A stretch of DNA of 64,000 nt from Planctomycetota bacterium. Lineage in GTDB: Bacteria > Planctomycetota > UBA11346. Of the stretch, positions 8,134-17,373 are shown piece after piece. Both the position numbers and the translations under genes were made by a program. How positions within the stretch are numbered: the stretch's first letter is position 1; every line of letters starts with the position of its first letter. The notes under the pieces were generated by a model that made no database searches, was not told the origin of the DNA, and was given only the letters and a program-made list of their open reading frames with translations. The stretch spans positions 434,001 through 498,000 of the forward strand of contig BJHQ01000001.1 in the NCBI GenBank assembly GCA_014193115.1. The letters are read 5' to 3'.

Positions 8134-9252
8134 CTAGCGCAGGCGAAGGCGGCCATGTGCCACATCCAGAGCGAACTCAGTCAGGTGCCGCATCCGCGGA
8201 GCCCATGCAAGCTTGTTTTCGGCGAAACCACGCAGTTCCTGTGATAGGCCCGGCTGGAGCGAGGCACATCGCCTGGCGAACGCAACGATCGACGGGATGT
8301 CGATAGGCGTTTCATCCGCCGGAAGACGTAGCCAACCGGGATTGCCATCGGGCAGATCGGGATCCTCGTGAGCGAAGACCAGGGGTATGCCCCGGGCGAG
8401 GGCATCACGGGACTTCAGCGGACAGGCCTCGCGCAGACCCTTGCGGTGGACGGCCAGCGGTCCGACCGCGAGGTGAGCCTTGTCCATCAGCCGGTCGATG
8501 CCGGCCTGGTCCAGCACGCCGTAGCGGATGATCCGAGCCTGGCCAGCCACGGTCTCACCGACGTCCCCAGCGCCGTGGCCCGCGAGATGCAGCACGACTC
8601 GTGGCCCTGGATGGATGGCCAACCCGGCGACCAGCCGGTCAAGCCCCTGCCAGGAGTCGAACCTGCCAGAAGCAAACACCAGGTGCAGCTCGCCGCCAGC
8701 CGGGCGGGCCGAAGCGACCGGAATTGCGCCGGCCTCGATGCCATTGCCGATCACTATTCCCGGCAGTCTTGGAGACCGTTTCTGTTGGTAGGCAAGTATT
8801 TCTCCGGTAACCGCCACCAGACCATGCACCTGCCGCAGGTAGCCTGGCCCGCGCCAGCGTTCCAGACCAGCTTGAGCCCACCCGCGCAAACCGCCGTCAG
8901 CCAGCTCGGCGGATTCGATGGTGTGGTGTTCGCTGAACCGCGCCGTCGCTTGCGGCCAACTGGAAAAATCACAGTCGAATCCAGTATAGTATCGGAAAAC
9001 GACCGCCGTGAAATCGGCCAGGGGCAGGGCACCGGCAATCAGCCGGTGCCGGCGCAATCGCCCTGAAAGTCCACCGCCAGCGACCGGGACCAGCCGCAGC
9101 CCATCACAGGCGCCAGACTCACCTGAGGTCAGTACGACGAACTCCAACGGCAGACCACGCGCCGCCCGAGCCTGCTGCGCGAGCTTAGCCATAACCCCCG
9201 GCCAACGGCCGGGCTCTGGAATCCAGTTGAGGTGGAGGACACGGGGGGTCAT
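8134..9252 (-). CDS. Glycosyltransferase (GT-B, family 4-like)
   Basis: A 372-residue GT-B-type protein. The N-terminal lobe begins RVLHLNWIPEPGRWPGV; the C-terminal lobe has LHLVFASGRFDSWQGLDRLV, a mutation of the usual G-R-D-x-x-KG loop, and a late acidic stretch (GIPLVFAHEDPDLPDGN) replacing the canonical E-x7-E. These departures make the catalytic class uncertain. Start ATG 9252 overlaps the upstream asparagine-synthase stop by four bases (ATGA), so the two are coupled. It belongs to the surface-glycan operon and probably transfers a sugar to the lipid-linked chain. Confidence 0.72.
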   Translation of the reverse strand: MTPRVLHLNWIPEPGRWPGVMAKLAQQARAARGLPLEFVVLTSGESGACDGLRLVPVAGGGLSGRLRRHRLIAGALPLADFTAVVFRYYTGFDCDFSSWPQATARFSEHHTIESAELADGGLRGWAQAGLERWRGPGYLRQVHGLVAVTGEILAYQQKRSPRLPGIVIGNGIEAGAIPVASARPAGGELHLVFASGRFDSWQGLDRLVAGLAIHPGPRVVLHLAGHGAGDVGETVAGQARIIRYGVLDQAGIDRLMDKAHLAVGPLAVHRKGLREACPLKSRDALARGIPLVFAHEDPDLPDGNPGWLRLPADETPIDIPSIVAFARRCASLQPGLSQELRGFAENKLAWAPRMRHLTEFALDVAHGRLRLR

Positions 9253-11063
9253 GGCCACTCCATTGCCAGTACCTGGCCCCAACGCAGCGCGATCAAGCTA
9301 CGCCACACGGATGGATCCCCCCGCCCAGTGGCGATCGCCCGGCGCAGCATAGACACATCCAGCCAGGGCGCCGCAGCTGGGTTCGCCGCGTCCAGGATCC
9401 GCTGCCAAGGACCGCTGGGATCTTCCCGCCAACGTCGTTCTGGGGCAGCGAATCCGATCTTGTCGCGGCGGTCGAGGATGGCATCCGGCACCAAGCCGCG
9501 AAGCATTTCGCGCAGGCAGGCCTTGGTGGTGCCGTCGACCGAGATCTTGTCGTCATCGGCGATTGCCAGGCCGGCCTCGACCAAATCGCGATCGCAATAT
9601 GGGACACGGTTCTCCACCGAGAATCGCATGCTAGTGCGGTCCTCGTACCGCAGCAGCATGGGCAGGGTGGTGCTGGTCAAATCCGAGATCAGCAGACGAC
9701 CCAGGCGATCCCTCCCGCGAGCCAAAGGCGGTTGGCAAGGTGCTACGCCACGATCACGGAACCAGCTGGTCAGCAGCCAAGGCTCGGCTGCTGACCAGGC
9801 CCGCAGGCCGGGAAGGCGGTCGGCGATTTCCCGCGAGACGGCTGCGCGCCAGCGCCCGGGATGCTGGCTGAGCAGCCGCATGGCCTGGCCGAACAGTCCG
9901 CGCCGGGCCAATCCCACCGCCTGGGCGGCGACCGCTGAAGCATAGCCGCCGAACAACTCGTCGGCCCCTTGGCCACCAAGCATCACGGTCAGGCCCAAGT
10001 CGCGGGCACGGCGGAAGACCTGCCATTGGGCGATCAGGCTGGGACCGCCAAATGGCTCGTCCTGAATGCGGATGAGCTCATCGAGATCAAGGTCCGCTTG
10101 CTGAGGACTGGCGGAGACGAGCTCCAGGTCGGCGCCTGCCGCTGCCGCGGCGAGACGCATCCACTGGGTCTCGTCCTGGGCGTCACCGCTGGCGAAGCCG
10201 ATGCCTTTCAGCTGGGATCGGTGGCGAGCCGCCGCGCAGATGATCGCCGACGAATCGACTCCGCCCGACAGCGAGAAGCCCAGGGGTACGTCGCTGACCA
10301 GGTGCCTATCCACCGAGGTCCGGAAGGCCGCACCAATATCGCCGCCGACCGGGCGCGGCCCCCACCATCGGCCACGTTCGACGATCCGGGCCGCACGCAG
10401 ATCAATGCGCATCCAACTGCCCGGCGCCACCTGGCGGATGCCGCTCAGGCAGCTCTGTTCGCGGTGGTCGGTGACACCGAAACGAAGATGGTCCCACAAT
10501 CCCTGGGCGTCGGCAGCTTTGCCGGCACCCAGCGTACGCAGCGCCTTCGGTTCCGAAGCCAAGGCTAGACCATCGGCGACCTCGGCCCAATACAGCGGCT
10601 TAATCCCGAGGTGATCGCGGACCACCAGCAGGTCCCCGCGGCGGAGGTCCAGCCACAGCAAGGCGAACATCCCGCGCAGGCGGTCGACCGCCGGCAGGCC
10701 GTCGTGGGCCAGGAGCAACGCCAGGACCTCGGTGTCGCTGTGGGTCCGTGGCCGGATCCCCCGTCTGACTAAGCTCGCGGCCAGTTCGGCATGGTTGTAG
10801 ATCTCACCGTTGAAGACCAGAATCCCTTCCGGCAGGGCGAATGGCTGAGCCGCGGCTGGGGTCGGATCGATCACTGCCAGACGGTGGTGGACCAGGGCGA
10901 TCGGGGCGTTCTGCGGCTGTAGCCCAGTCGCCGTCCGGCCATCCGGCCACCATCCGGCCCAACCGGTGCCATCCGGCCCGCGGTGGAGCAGCGTTTTGGA
11001 CGCCGGGGCCAGGCGGGTGCCAGCGTCGCCGGACCGGATCAGCAGCGCGGCGATGGCACACAC
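9249..11063 (-). CDS. asnB: Asparagine synthase-like glutamine amidotransferase (second copy)
   Basis: A 604-residue protein in two domains. The N-terminal glutaminase starts GTG-TGT, so after Met removal Cys1 is the nucleophile (CAIAALL); LLHRGPDGTG and VFNGEIYNH bind glutamine. The synthetase domain has the pyrophosphate loop SLSGGVDSSA and LGGQGADELFGGY. The GTG start at 11063 is fixed by the need for Cys at position 2 and lies one base after the TGA of the upstream glycosyltransferase gene. In polysaccharide clusters such enzymes (for example WbpS of Pseudomonas aeruginosa O6) are thought to amidate uronic acids, which fits the wlb genes of this operon. Free asparagine synthesis cannot be excluded. 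Confidence 0.85.
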   Translation of the reverse strand: MCAIAALLIRSGDAGTRLAPASKTLLHRGPDGTGWAGWWPDGRTATGLQPQNAPIALVHHRLAVIDPTPAAAQPFALPEGILVFNGEIYNHAELAASLVRRGIRPRTHSDTEVLALLLAHDGLPAVDRLRGMFALLWLDLRRGDLLVVRDHLGIKPLYWAEVADGLALASEPKALRTLGAGKAADAQGLWDHLRFGVTDHREQSCLSGIRQVAPGSWMRIDLRAARIVERGRWWGPRPVGGDIGAAFRTSVDRHLVSDVPLGFSLSGGVDSSAIICAAARHRSQLKGIGFASGDAQDETQWMRLAAAAAGADLELVSASPQQADLDLDELIRIQDEPFGGPSLIAQWQVFRRARDLGLTVMLGGQGADELFGGYASAVAAQAVGLARRGLFGQAMRLLSQHPGRWRAAVSREIADRLPGLRAWSAAEPWLLTSWFRDRGVAPCQPPLARGRDRLGRLLISDLTSTTLPMLLRYEDRTSMRFSVENRVPYCDRDLVEAGLAIADDDKISVDGTTKACLREMLRGLVPDAILDRRDKIGFAAPERRWREDPSGPWQRILDAANPAAAPWLDVSMLRRAIATGRGDPSVWRSLIALRWGQVLAMEWP

Positions 11064-11064
11064 G

Positions 11065-12222
11065 TCAGCGGACCGTTGCCAGGGCTCGGCTGACGCAATC
11101 CCTGATGGCCGTGCTGCCACTTTCCGAAGACAGGAGTCTTGCGGCCGCCGCGGCTGCTCCTTTTGCACGATCAACAGACTCCGGAGTCAGTTGCGCGAGG
11201 ATGGACCGGAGACCTTCTGGGGAAAAATCGTCCGCGACCCAACCTATGCCCCAGCGATGGACCTCACGGGCCATCTCCGGTGAAGGTCCGATCGCCACGG
11301 CTAGCCGGGCCTGGATGAATTCGAAGAATTTGTTGGGCAAGGCATGGAAATAGTTGATTGTGCTGGGCGGGAGCAGGAAAACTCCCACGTCGAATTCCGA
11401 AAGAGTTGGCAGGATCTCCGCATAAGGTACTGGATCTCGGAATCTGATCCGCGGATCATTTCCAGCCAACTGCTTGAGCTCAGCGACGTAGCCTGGATCA
11501 CCGACCAGATAAAAAGTTAAAGTGAAGTGCTGAGACAGGCCCTTTACCGCCAAGATGGTGAGCTCAAGACGCCGGTTGCGTTCGGCATTGCCGTGGTGAA
11601 CCAGAGCAATGGTGGTGCCGGTGGCACGTGTCGCCTGATGGCGGAATTCCGCAGCATTGGTGACCACGGAGGCGCGGCACCCGGTCGACCTAAGGTAACG
11701 GTCAGCGATCCCTTGGCAGACGGTCGTGAAGCCGCGGCAACGGGGGATCAGCCGTCGGCACAGCCGACCTCGCGTGCGGCCGATGGTCAATCGCCACCAC
11801 CGCGCTCCCCATTCACATGGATAATACTCATGGGCATCGAATATGACCGCGGCTCCGCCCAGGCGGGTGATTGCCGGCCACAAGGTGTCCAGATCATTGG
11901 CAATCACCACAGCCGGCCGCAGGTCTTTGAGCTGCACAATCGCCTGATCGACCAATGGTGAGGTGCCGGCGAAAAGGATAGCATCACCGGCAAGTATGGC
12001 CCACACGTGGCACAGCTTCTGCCACCAGGTCCTGCCCCGGTCCATCAATTCAAAATGCGCATGTACCCCTACAGGCGCAGGGCCCAGGCCCATCGAAACG
12101 AGCCGGCAGCTTCCGGCCAGTGCAGCGATCTGCCGCAGCACCCGTGGGTCCTTGCCGGTCCGGGTGAATGAGAGCACCAGGACGCTCACAGGCGGAACCT
12201 GGCCCCGATCGCGGTCAGGCAT
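11065..12222 (-). CDS. Glycosyltransferase family 4
   Basis: A 385-residue GT-B glycosyltransferase. It starts with a typical SVLVLSFTRTGKDPRVLRQI strand-loop, continues with VIFDAHEYYPCEW, and ends with a nucleotide-binding lobe including LTFYLVGDPGYVAEL and the family signature FHALPNKFFEFIQARLAV, in which the E-x7-E region is recognisable. Start ATG 12222 overlaps the flippase stop by eight bases. The pattern DAHEYYP is common in UDP-GlcNAc or UDP-uronate type enzymes. Part of the surface-glycan operon; exact linkage not predictable. Confidence 0.82.
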   Translation of the reverse strand: MPDRDRGQVPPVSVLVLSFTRTGKDPRVLRQIAALAGSCRLVSMGLGPAPVGVHAHFELMDRGRTWWQKLCHVWAILAGDAILFAGTSPLVDQAIVQLKDLRPAVVIANDLDTLWPAITRLGGAAVIFDAHEYYPCEWGARWWRLTIGRTRGRLCRRLIPRCRGFTTVCQGIADRYLRSTGCRASVVTNAAEFRHQATRATGTTIALVHHGNAERNRRLELTILAVKGLSQHFTLTFYLVGDPGYVAELKQLAGNDPRIRFRDPVPYAEILPTLSEFDVGVFLLPPSTINYFHALPNKFFEFIQARLAVAIGPSPEMAREVHRWGIGWVADDFSPEGLRSILAQLTPESVDRAKGAAAAAARLLSSESGSTAIRDCVSRALATVR

Positions 12223-13588
12223 GGGAGCGGTAGCGTAGCACCATTCCGGCGATGGCCAGACTGATCAGGCAGGTCGACACGAGATGCACGGAAGATCCGA
12301 AAAGTATGCCAAAGAATGACGTGGGTATAGCCAGGGCCCAGATAGCGGAGATATAGCCCCAAGGATGCTGAACCGGGAGGTGCCGCTGTCCTCTCCAGGC
12401 GAGGATGAGCCAGGTGGAGCCAGCGGTGGCGGCATTGGCACAGGCTGCGCCGGCAAGACCGATTGCAGGGATGAGCAGCATGGACAGGCAGGGATTCAGC
12501 AAGGCGAGTGATAAGTTGAGCCTAGCCAGGGGCCAGGTGCTGGGCCGGTTCCACATCCCGGGGACTAACGGTGTCAGCTGGGTCACGATCTGGGCGAAAG
12601 CAAGGATCGGAACCAGGTAGACGGCAGGTGCAAAGGCCTCCTTGCCGAACAGGGCGAGGATGTTCGGTGTCAAGAAGGACAGCCAACACAGACCGATGGC
12701 GCCCATAGCGACTGCAAGCAAATGGCCTTGGCCCAGGGAACGTCCCCGGCCGGGCTCAGCGGAAGCGAAGACAATGGGCATGACGGCCATCCCCAGGCCG
12801 AGCAATGGCAGCGTCGCCAGGATCGCCAACCGGTTGGCGATCCCATAGATGCCTGCCTGGTGCAAATCCAACAGCCCGGCCACCATATACCGATCGATCT
12901 GTTGTCCGACCAGGATGCCGATGGAGGAAAGGCAGAGGGGGATCGAATAGGAAAGTGATGGTGCCAGGATCGGGAATCCTCCGGTCAACCAGGCCGGTCG
13001 AGGGCCGATGAAGAGCAGGAGAACCAGGGAAAGACCGAGTCCCGCGGCGGTGGCGGCCAGCAGACCTTCGGCATGGGGAGCCGCACCCAGGGCACAGGCG
13101 ATGCTGAACCCTCCGGTAACCAGCGCGGTGGCGGCAGGAATCATCGCGGTTGGCAGAGGACGCAGGGAGCACCGCAGTCCGGTGAGGAGGATCCCATTGA
13201 TCGCGAGCAGGAACGCGATCGCCGCACCGAGCCCCAACGACCACCCGCCCAGCCGCATCGGAACCAACCCCGGGAGGAGGCCCACGACCAGCCCACCCCC
13301 CACCACCAATAAGGCCGAACTGACCACGGTGAAAGTGAGGGCCGCACCCAGGAGACGCGATTGGTCAGCTCTCCCCAGGCTCGCGAAAAAGCGCACGATG
13401 CCCTGGGCAAGGTCCGCCGATGCGAGCAGTGCGAACAGCGCGGCAGCTTGCAGGATGAGATCAAACCGACCGATCTCCGCTGGATCCAAGCAGATGGCGA
13501 TGATCGGCAGGGTAACCAGTCCGACGCCCCGTCCGGCCATTCCGCCGATACTGTAGATCGCTGAATGGCGGAGAATCAGCCTGAGCAT
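12215..13588 (-). CDS. Wzx-type oligosaccharide flippase (MOP superfamily)
   Basis: A 457-residue integral membrane protein with about 12-14 hydrophobic segments. The first, HSAIYSIGGMAGRGVGLVTLP, has the form typical of polysaccharide flippases of the MATE/MOP superfamily. GQQIDRYMVAGLLDLHQAGIYGIANRL is the conserved segment-7/8 region. The protein would turn the undecaprenyl-linked repeat unit across the inner membrane. It sits in the middle of the glycan operon, overlapping both neighbours. No separate Wzy polymerase with the usual 10-12 helices is visible in the operon, so polymerisation may depend on a gene elsewhere or not take place. Confidence 0.85.
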   Translation of the reverse strand: MLRLILRHSAIYSIGGMAGRGVGLVTLPIIAICLDPAEIGRFDLILQAAALFALLASADLAQGIVRFFASLGRADQSRLLGAALTFTVVSSALLVVGGGLVVGLLPGLVPMRLGGWSLGLGAAIAFLLAINGILLTGLRCSLRPLPTAMIPAATALVTGGFSIACALGAAPHAEGLLAATAAGLGLSLVLLLFIGPRPAWLTGGFPILAPSLSYSIPLCLSSIGILVGQQIDRYMVAGLLDLHQAGIYGIANRLAILATLPLLGLGMAVMPIVFASAEPGRGRSLGQGHLLAVAMGAIGLCWLSFLTPNILALFGKEAFAPAVYLVPILAFAQIVTQLTPLVPGMWNRPSTWPLARLNLSLALLNPCLSMLLIPAIGLAGAACANAATAGSTWLILAWRGQRHLPVQHPWGYISAIWALAIPTSFFGILFGSSVHLVSTCLISLAIAGMVLRYRSHA

Positions 13589-14907
13589 AGTGAAGGGGCC
13601 TGGATTCCATCCTGCTCGCCGGCAAGATGTTGGGCCAGGTCCTCCAGATCGGGACGATGCGTGAGTTGGAGGCCGCCGCGCCCCACGCTCGCCAGGATCG
13701 AGGCGATGGCCTGGGCGATCACGGTGCGATGGGCCCCGCAGCCGAGCAAATAATTGCTGGAAACCCGAGGAAATCCATCATTCCCGGGGTTCGGGTCGCT
13801 GATGATCCGGGCGAAGCGCTCGGCCACGGCCCGCGTCGACCATTGGCTGCGGACGAAGTCCCGGGCCTCGTTGCCGATCCGGACCACCAGACCAGGTTCT
13901 TCGAGAACCCTGCCAATCAGGGTCGGCAACTCATCCGGTCGGCCACGTAGGGTAGGCGGGATCTGCTGCGCAGACAGATGCGCTGGCCGCCAGTCGGCAT
14001 ACCCGCAGACGATGCATGCCTTGCCCAGCCAGGCGGCCTCGGTCGCCAACCCGGCCATGGGCGTGTCCGAATAGATCTGATCGATCACCAGGTCAGCCCG
14101 GGCGATCGCAGCACGCACCTCGCTGTTCGGTCGGTTGGTGATGATTTCCAGACGTATCGCCTGGCCATCGGCGGCCAGCGCGGCAAGCGATTCGAGTATC
14201 TTCGGAGTGCCCTTGACCGCCGGATTGGAGGGGCAGTGGATCGCCAGGACCGGCCTGTGCCCGGGATCGGAAGCCGCTGGTGGTCCTGGAACCATGGCGG
14301 AGTTTGGTTGCGGCAGGTCCAGGCAGGGCACCCCGATGGCCAGATACGGGATGCTTGGCCTGGTGAAGAATTGGCTGGTCTCGGGCTGGCAGATCACCGC
14401 GTGCGCCCATCGTTCCTGCCAACGGATCCGGCGGCAGCGTTGGCTGGCGACTCGGGCCAGCAGCACCCCATCGATGGCCCCCTGCATTCCATGCAGGAAG
14501 GGTCCATCCAGATATGGCGGACGGGCGTCGCTGCCATGGTAGACGAACACCAGCCGGACTCCCGCCAGCCGCAGCATTGGCAATTCCCACCCCGAGAAGA
14601 AGGTGCGCCCGAATCCGAAGATGACGGCCCGGCAGCGCACCATGGTCCACACCAGGGCTGCCAACCCCAGGAAAAAGGCGGTAATCCGCCAAGGCCACCG
14701 GCGGAACCGCGGATACCGGGGATCGGTCGCCCGATGGTGGCAGCCTTCCCAAGCGGCCAGGATCCAATGACGCCGGCGACGGCGATGGCTGCCGAAGGCA
14801 TAGGGAATCAGACTGACCCAGTGGCAATCGACCCCGAGTTTTTCGAAGCCGTCCTGCAAGGCTTCATAATAGCCAGCGATCTCATGGAAACCGATGAGGA
14901 CCCTCAT
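13576..14907 (-). CDS. Putative glycosyltransferase (GT-B-like)
   Basis: A 443-residue protein starting RVLIGFHEIAGYYEALQ. It has GT-B features: a first lobe with a hydrophobic hairpin (ITAFFLGLAALVWTMV), LVFVYHGSDARPPYLDGPFL, and a second lobe with VLAIHCPSNPAVKGTPKIL followed by ADLVIDQIYSDTPMAGLATEAAWLGKACIVCG, which matches the donor-binding end of family 4 enzymes. Residues IHCPSNPAVKGT resemble the H-x-P-x7-KG loop of glycan-modifying transferases. Start ATG 14907 overlaps the upstream TAA by one base. It probably builds the repeat unit made by this operon. Confidence 0.75.
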   Translation of the reverse strand: MRVLIGFHEIAGYYEALQDGFEKLGVDCHWVSLIPYAFGSHRRRRRHWILAAWEGCHHRATDPRYPRFRRWPWRITAFFLGLAALVWTMVRCRAVIFGFGRTFFSGWELPMLRLAGVRLVFVYHGSDARPPYLDGPFLHGMQGAIDGVLLARVASQRCRRIRWQERWAHAVICQPETSQFFTRPSIPYLAIGVPCLDLPQPNSAMVPGPPAASDPGHRPVLAIHCPSNPAVKGTPKILESLAALAADGQAIRLEIITNRPNSEVRAAIARADLVIDQIYSDTPMAGLATEAAWLGKACIVCGYADWRPAHLSAQQIPPTLRGRPDELPTLIGRVLEEPGLVVRIGNEARDFVRSQWSTRAVAERFARIISDPNPGNDGFPRVSSNYLLGCGAHRTVIAQAIASILASVGRGGLQLTHRPDLEDLAQHLAGEQDGIQAPSLCSG

Positions 14908-15512
14908 TACGGACCGGTTCCTGACCGGTCTCCGGATGGATCCGGCAGGTGATGGACCAGTCGGACCTCTCCGTTGCCGGACAATTCCACCCGGCCGCTG
15001 ATCCGCGCCGGGGACCCATACGCCAAACTCCCCGACGGCAGGTCGCGATTCACGAACGAACAGGCTCCGATGACGCAGCCATCGCCGATGGTCACGCCCT
15101 TGGCGATCACCGTCTGGCTGCCGATGTAGCAGCGGTCGCCGATCGCGACCGGGGCGCGGGCGGCTGGCTGGCGACCGCCGCTCACTGCCCAGGCCACGGT
15201 ATCGTGACTGAAGATCATCACCCCGCTGCTGATGCTGCAGTGGTGGCCGATGCGCAGTCCGCCGGAACCGTCGAGCACGGTGAACGGTCCGATCCAGGTG
15301 TGGGCCCCGACCGCAACTTGGCCGAAAACGCATGCGGAATCATAGATGCTGGCACCCTCGCCGAAGCCCAGGCGGCTGGCGCGCTGCCAGCGGTCGCCGA
15401 CCAACTCATTGAGCGGCAGGTCGCGCTGCCAGCGTCCCTGCATCCGTTCGGCCAGGAATCCATGCAGTTGCTGGAGATCTGCGAGCAGGGCCGGATCCTC
15501 GTGGGCGGTCAC
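14907..15512 (-). CDS. Left-handed beta-helix O-acyltransferase (hexapeptide repeat)
   Basis: About 201 residues. After an alpha-helical N-terminal part come hexapeptide repeats (ASIYDSACVFGQVAVG, HTWIGPFTVLDGSGGLRIG, then PVAIGDRCYIGSQTVIAKGVTIGDGCVIG) and the family ending PSGSLAYGSPARISG. Such enzymes acetylate sugars from acetyl-CoA. The start is GTG 15512, whose last base pairs form GTGA with the stop of the upstream amidotransferase; the longer open frame to 15701 lies inside that gene. It likely O- or N-acetylates a sugar of the surface glycan. Confidence 0.8.
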   Translation of the reverse strand: MTAHEDPALLADLQQLHGFLAERMQGRWQRDLPLNELVGDRWQRASRLGFGEGASIYDSACVFGQVAVGAHTWIGPFTVLDGSGGLRIGHHCSISSGVMIFSHDTVAWAVSGGRQPAARAPVAIGDRCYIGSQTVIAKGVTIGDGCVIGACSFVNRDLPSGSLAYGSPARISGRVELSGNGEVRLVHHLPDPSGDRSGTGP

Positions 15513-17371
15513 GGCAGGAACTCCTCGAACCACTGTTCTAGATAGAGCAGCGACCAGATCAGCAGGCGATGATTGGCTTGGCCAGCGAGGTGCTCCTCGA
15601 CCAGCCGGCGCAACGGCGCCTGGGCCAAGTGACGGTAGATGCGGGCCTGGGGATCGAGGATCCGTCGGCGCACGAAGTCGATGCTGTCGCCTTTGAACCA
15701 CGAGGCATCAGGAGCCGAGAACCCCTGCTTGGCGGCGGCGGCCACCGCCGAGGTCATCCACGGCTGGACTGCCTCGCGCAGGATGCGTTTGCCGTCTCTG
15801 GTGCGCTGGAAATAGATGGCGGTCTTGGGACCGGGCAGGTTCTCGTCGATCACCGGCACCTGGTCGTCGGTGCGGACCTTCCAGGCCACCGGCAGGCGCT
15901 GGGCAGCATCCACCAGGTCATTGTCGAGGAATGGCACCCGGGTTTCGAGGCCGTGGGCCATGCTCAGCTTGTCCTCCACCACCAGCAGGCCGTGGAGGAA
16001 GGTCCTCGCCTCGAAATAGAAAGAGGCGGCGATGCGATCGGAGACCGTGGCTGGCCGTCGCAGATGGTCCGGGAAGACCTCGGCGAATATCGCCCGTGGG
16101 TCCAGGCTGCGGGCCTCGGCTCCCAGGGGTTCGATCACCTGGGCCAGCAGACCGTTGGGGATCAGGCGCTGCCAGCGGCGGAAATATCCCTCGATGAAAT
16201 CGCCCGGGGCACCATCACGGTGATAGCGCCAGGGATAACCGCCGAACAATTCATCGCCGCCGGTGCCGGCGAGGGCGACTTTGACGAACTTGCCGGCCAG
16301 GCGGGCGGTGAACCAGTTGGGATAGCACTGGCCGACCCGGGGCTCCTCCAGGTGGTGGACCAGGCCGCGCAGGCAGCGCTCCATGTCGCCGGCCTTGAGC
16401 ACCATCTGGTAGTGCTCGGTGCGGTGGCGGGCCGACATCGCCTCGGCTTTTTCCCGCTCATCGAAGGCCATCTCGAGGCCGGAGGCCGAGGACAGGTCGA
16501 ATCCGCAGGTGAAGGTCTTGAGGTCGGATAAACGCCGGGCGGCGCAGGCGACGATGGCACCGGAGTCGATGCCGCCGGACAGGTAGGCGCCGACCTCGAC
16601 ATCAGACACCAGCTGGCGCTCCACCGCCCGGTCGAGGCTGGCGGCGACGGCCTGCGCGGCAGCCGCCGGATCCCCGTCGCTGTCGGCGGTGAAGTTCCAG
16701 TCCCACCAGCGGGTACAGGCCAGGTGAGCGGGATCGCTGGCCGAAACCCGGGCCAAGGTGGCCGGCGGCAGCAGGCGCAGGCCGGCCAGCAGGGTGCGGT
16801 CGGTGAACAGGTTCTGAAACGACATGTATTCGGTCAGACCGAGCGGGTCGAGCCGGCGTGGGAATCCGCCGGCGAGGATCGCCTTCTGCTCCGAGCCGAA
16901 CAGCAGCCGGCCCCCATCGACGCCCCAATACAATGGTTTGATGCCGTAGCGGTCGCGGCTCAGCCAGAGGACCTGTTCTTGGTTGTCCCACAGGGCGAAG
17001 GCGAACATCCCGTTGAGCCGGGGCAGGCATTCCGGACCCCAGGTCGACCAGGCCGCGAGCAGGACCTCGGTGTCACCGGTGGTGATGAACCGGTGGCCAA
17101 TCCCCATCAGTTCTGCGCGCAACTCCCGGAAATTGTACAATTCGCCATTGTAGACCACGGTCCAACGACCGTCGGCGGAATGCATCGGCTGGTCCGAGCG
17201 CGCGGTCGGATCGAGGATCGCCAACCGTTGGTGGCCGAAGCCCACCGGACCTTGGCACCATTCCCCGGTCCCGTCCGGACCACGGTGGCGGATCGCGGCC
17301 GCCATCTGCCGGACCAGCCCGGCATCGGCGCGGACGCCGGGACGCTCCAGCACTCCGGCCAGGCCGCACAT
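15509..17371 (-). CDS. asnB: Asparagine synthase-like glutamine amidotransferase (first copy)
   Basis: A full-length 620-residue AsnB-type protein. C2 (MCGLAGVLE) is the glutaminase nucleophile; IRHRGPDGTG and VYNGELYNFREL complete that site. The synthetase domain contains GAYLSGGIDSGAI and ALAGTGGDELFGGYPW, and the conserved end of the active site EDKLSMAHGLETRVPFLDNDL. It starts two bases after a methyltransferase gene and overlaps the acyltransferase by four. Two such genes in one glycan operon suggest two separate amidation steps, most likely on uronic acids; the alternative is a cellular asparagine synthase captured by the operon. Confidence 0.87.
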   Translation of the reverse strand: MCGLAGVLERPGVRADAGLVRQMAAAIRHRGPDGTGEWCQGPVGFGHQRLAILDPTARSDQPMHSADGRWTVVYNGELYNFRELRAELMGIGHRFITTGDTEVLLAAWSTWGPECLPRLNGMFAFALWDNQEQVLWLSRDRYGIKPLYWGVDGGRLLFGSEQKAILAGGFPRRLDPLGLTEYMSFQNLFTDRTLLAGLRLLPPATLARVSASDPAHLACTRWWDWNFTADSDGDPAAAAQAVAASLDRAVERQLVSDVEVGAYLSGGIDSGAIVACAARRLSDLKTFTCGFDLSSASGLEMAFDEREKAEAMSARHRTEHYQMVLKAGDMERCLRGLVHHLEEPRVGQCYPNWFTARLAGKFVKVALAGTGGDELFGGYPWRYHRDGAPGDFIEGYFRRWQRLIPNGLLAQVIEPLGAEARSLDPRAIFAEVFPDHLRRPATVSDRIAASFYFEARTFLHGLLVVEDKLSMAHGLETRVPFLDNDLVDAAQRLPVAWKVRTDDQVPVIDENLPGPKTAIYFQRTRDGKRILREAVQPWMTSAVAAAAKQGFSAPDASWFKGDSIDFVRRRILDPQARIYRHLAQAPLRRLVEEHLAGQANHRLLIWSLLYLEQWFEEFLP

Positions 17372-17373
17372 GC

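Noticed and set aside
12215..13588. Considered as an O-antigen polymerase (Wzy)
   Set aside because: The helix pattern and the QQIDRYMVAG region match MOP flippases; no large periplasmic loop as in Wzy.
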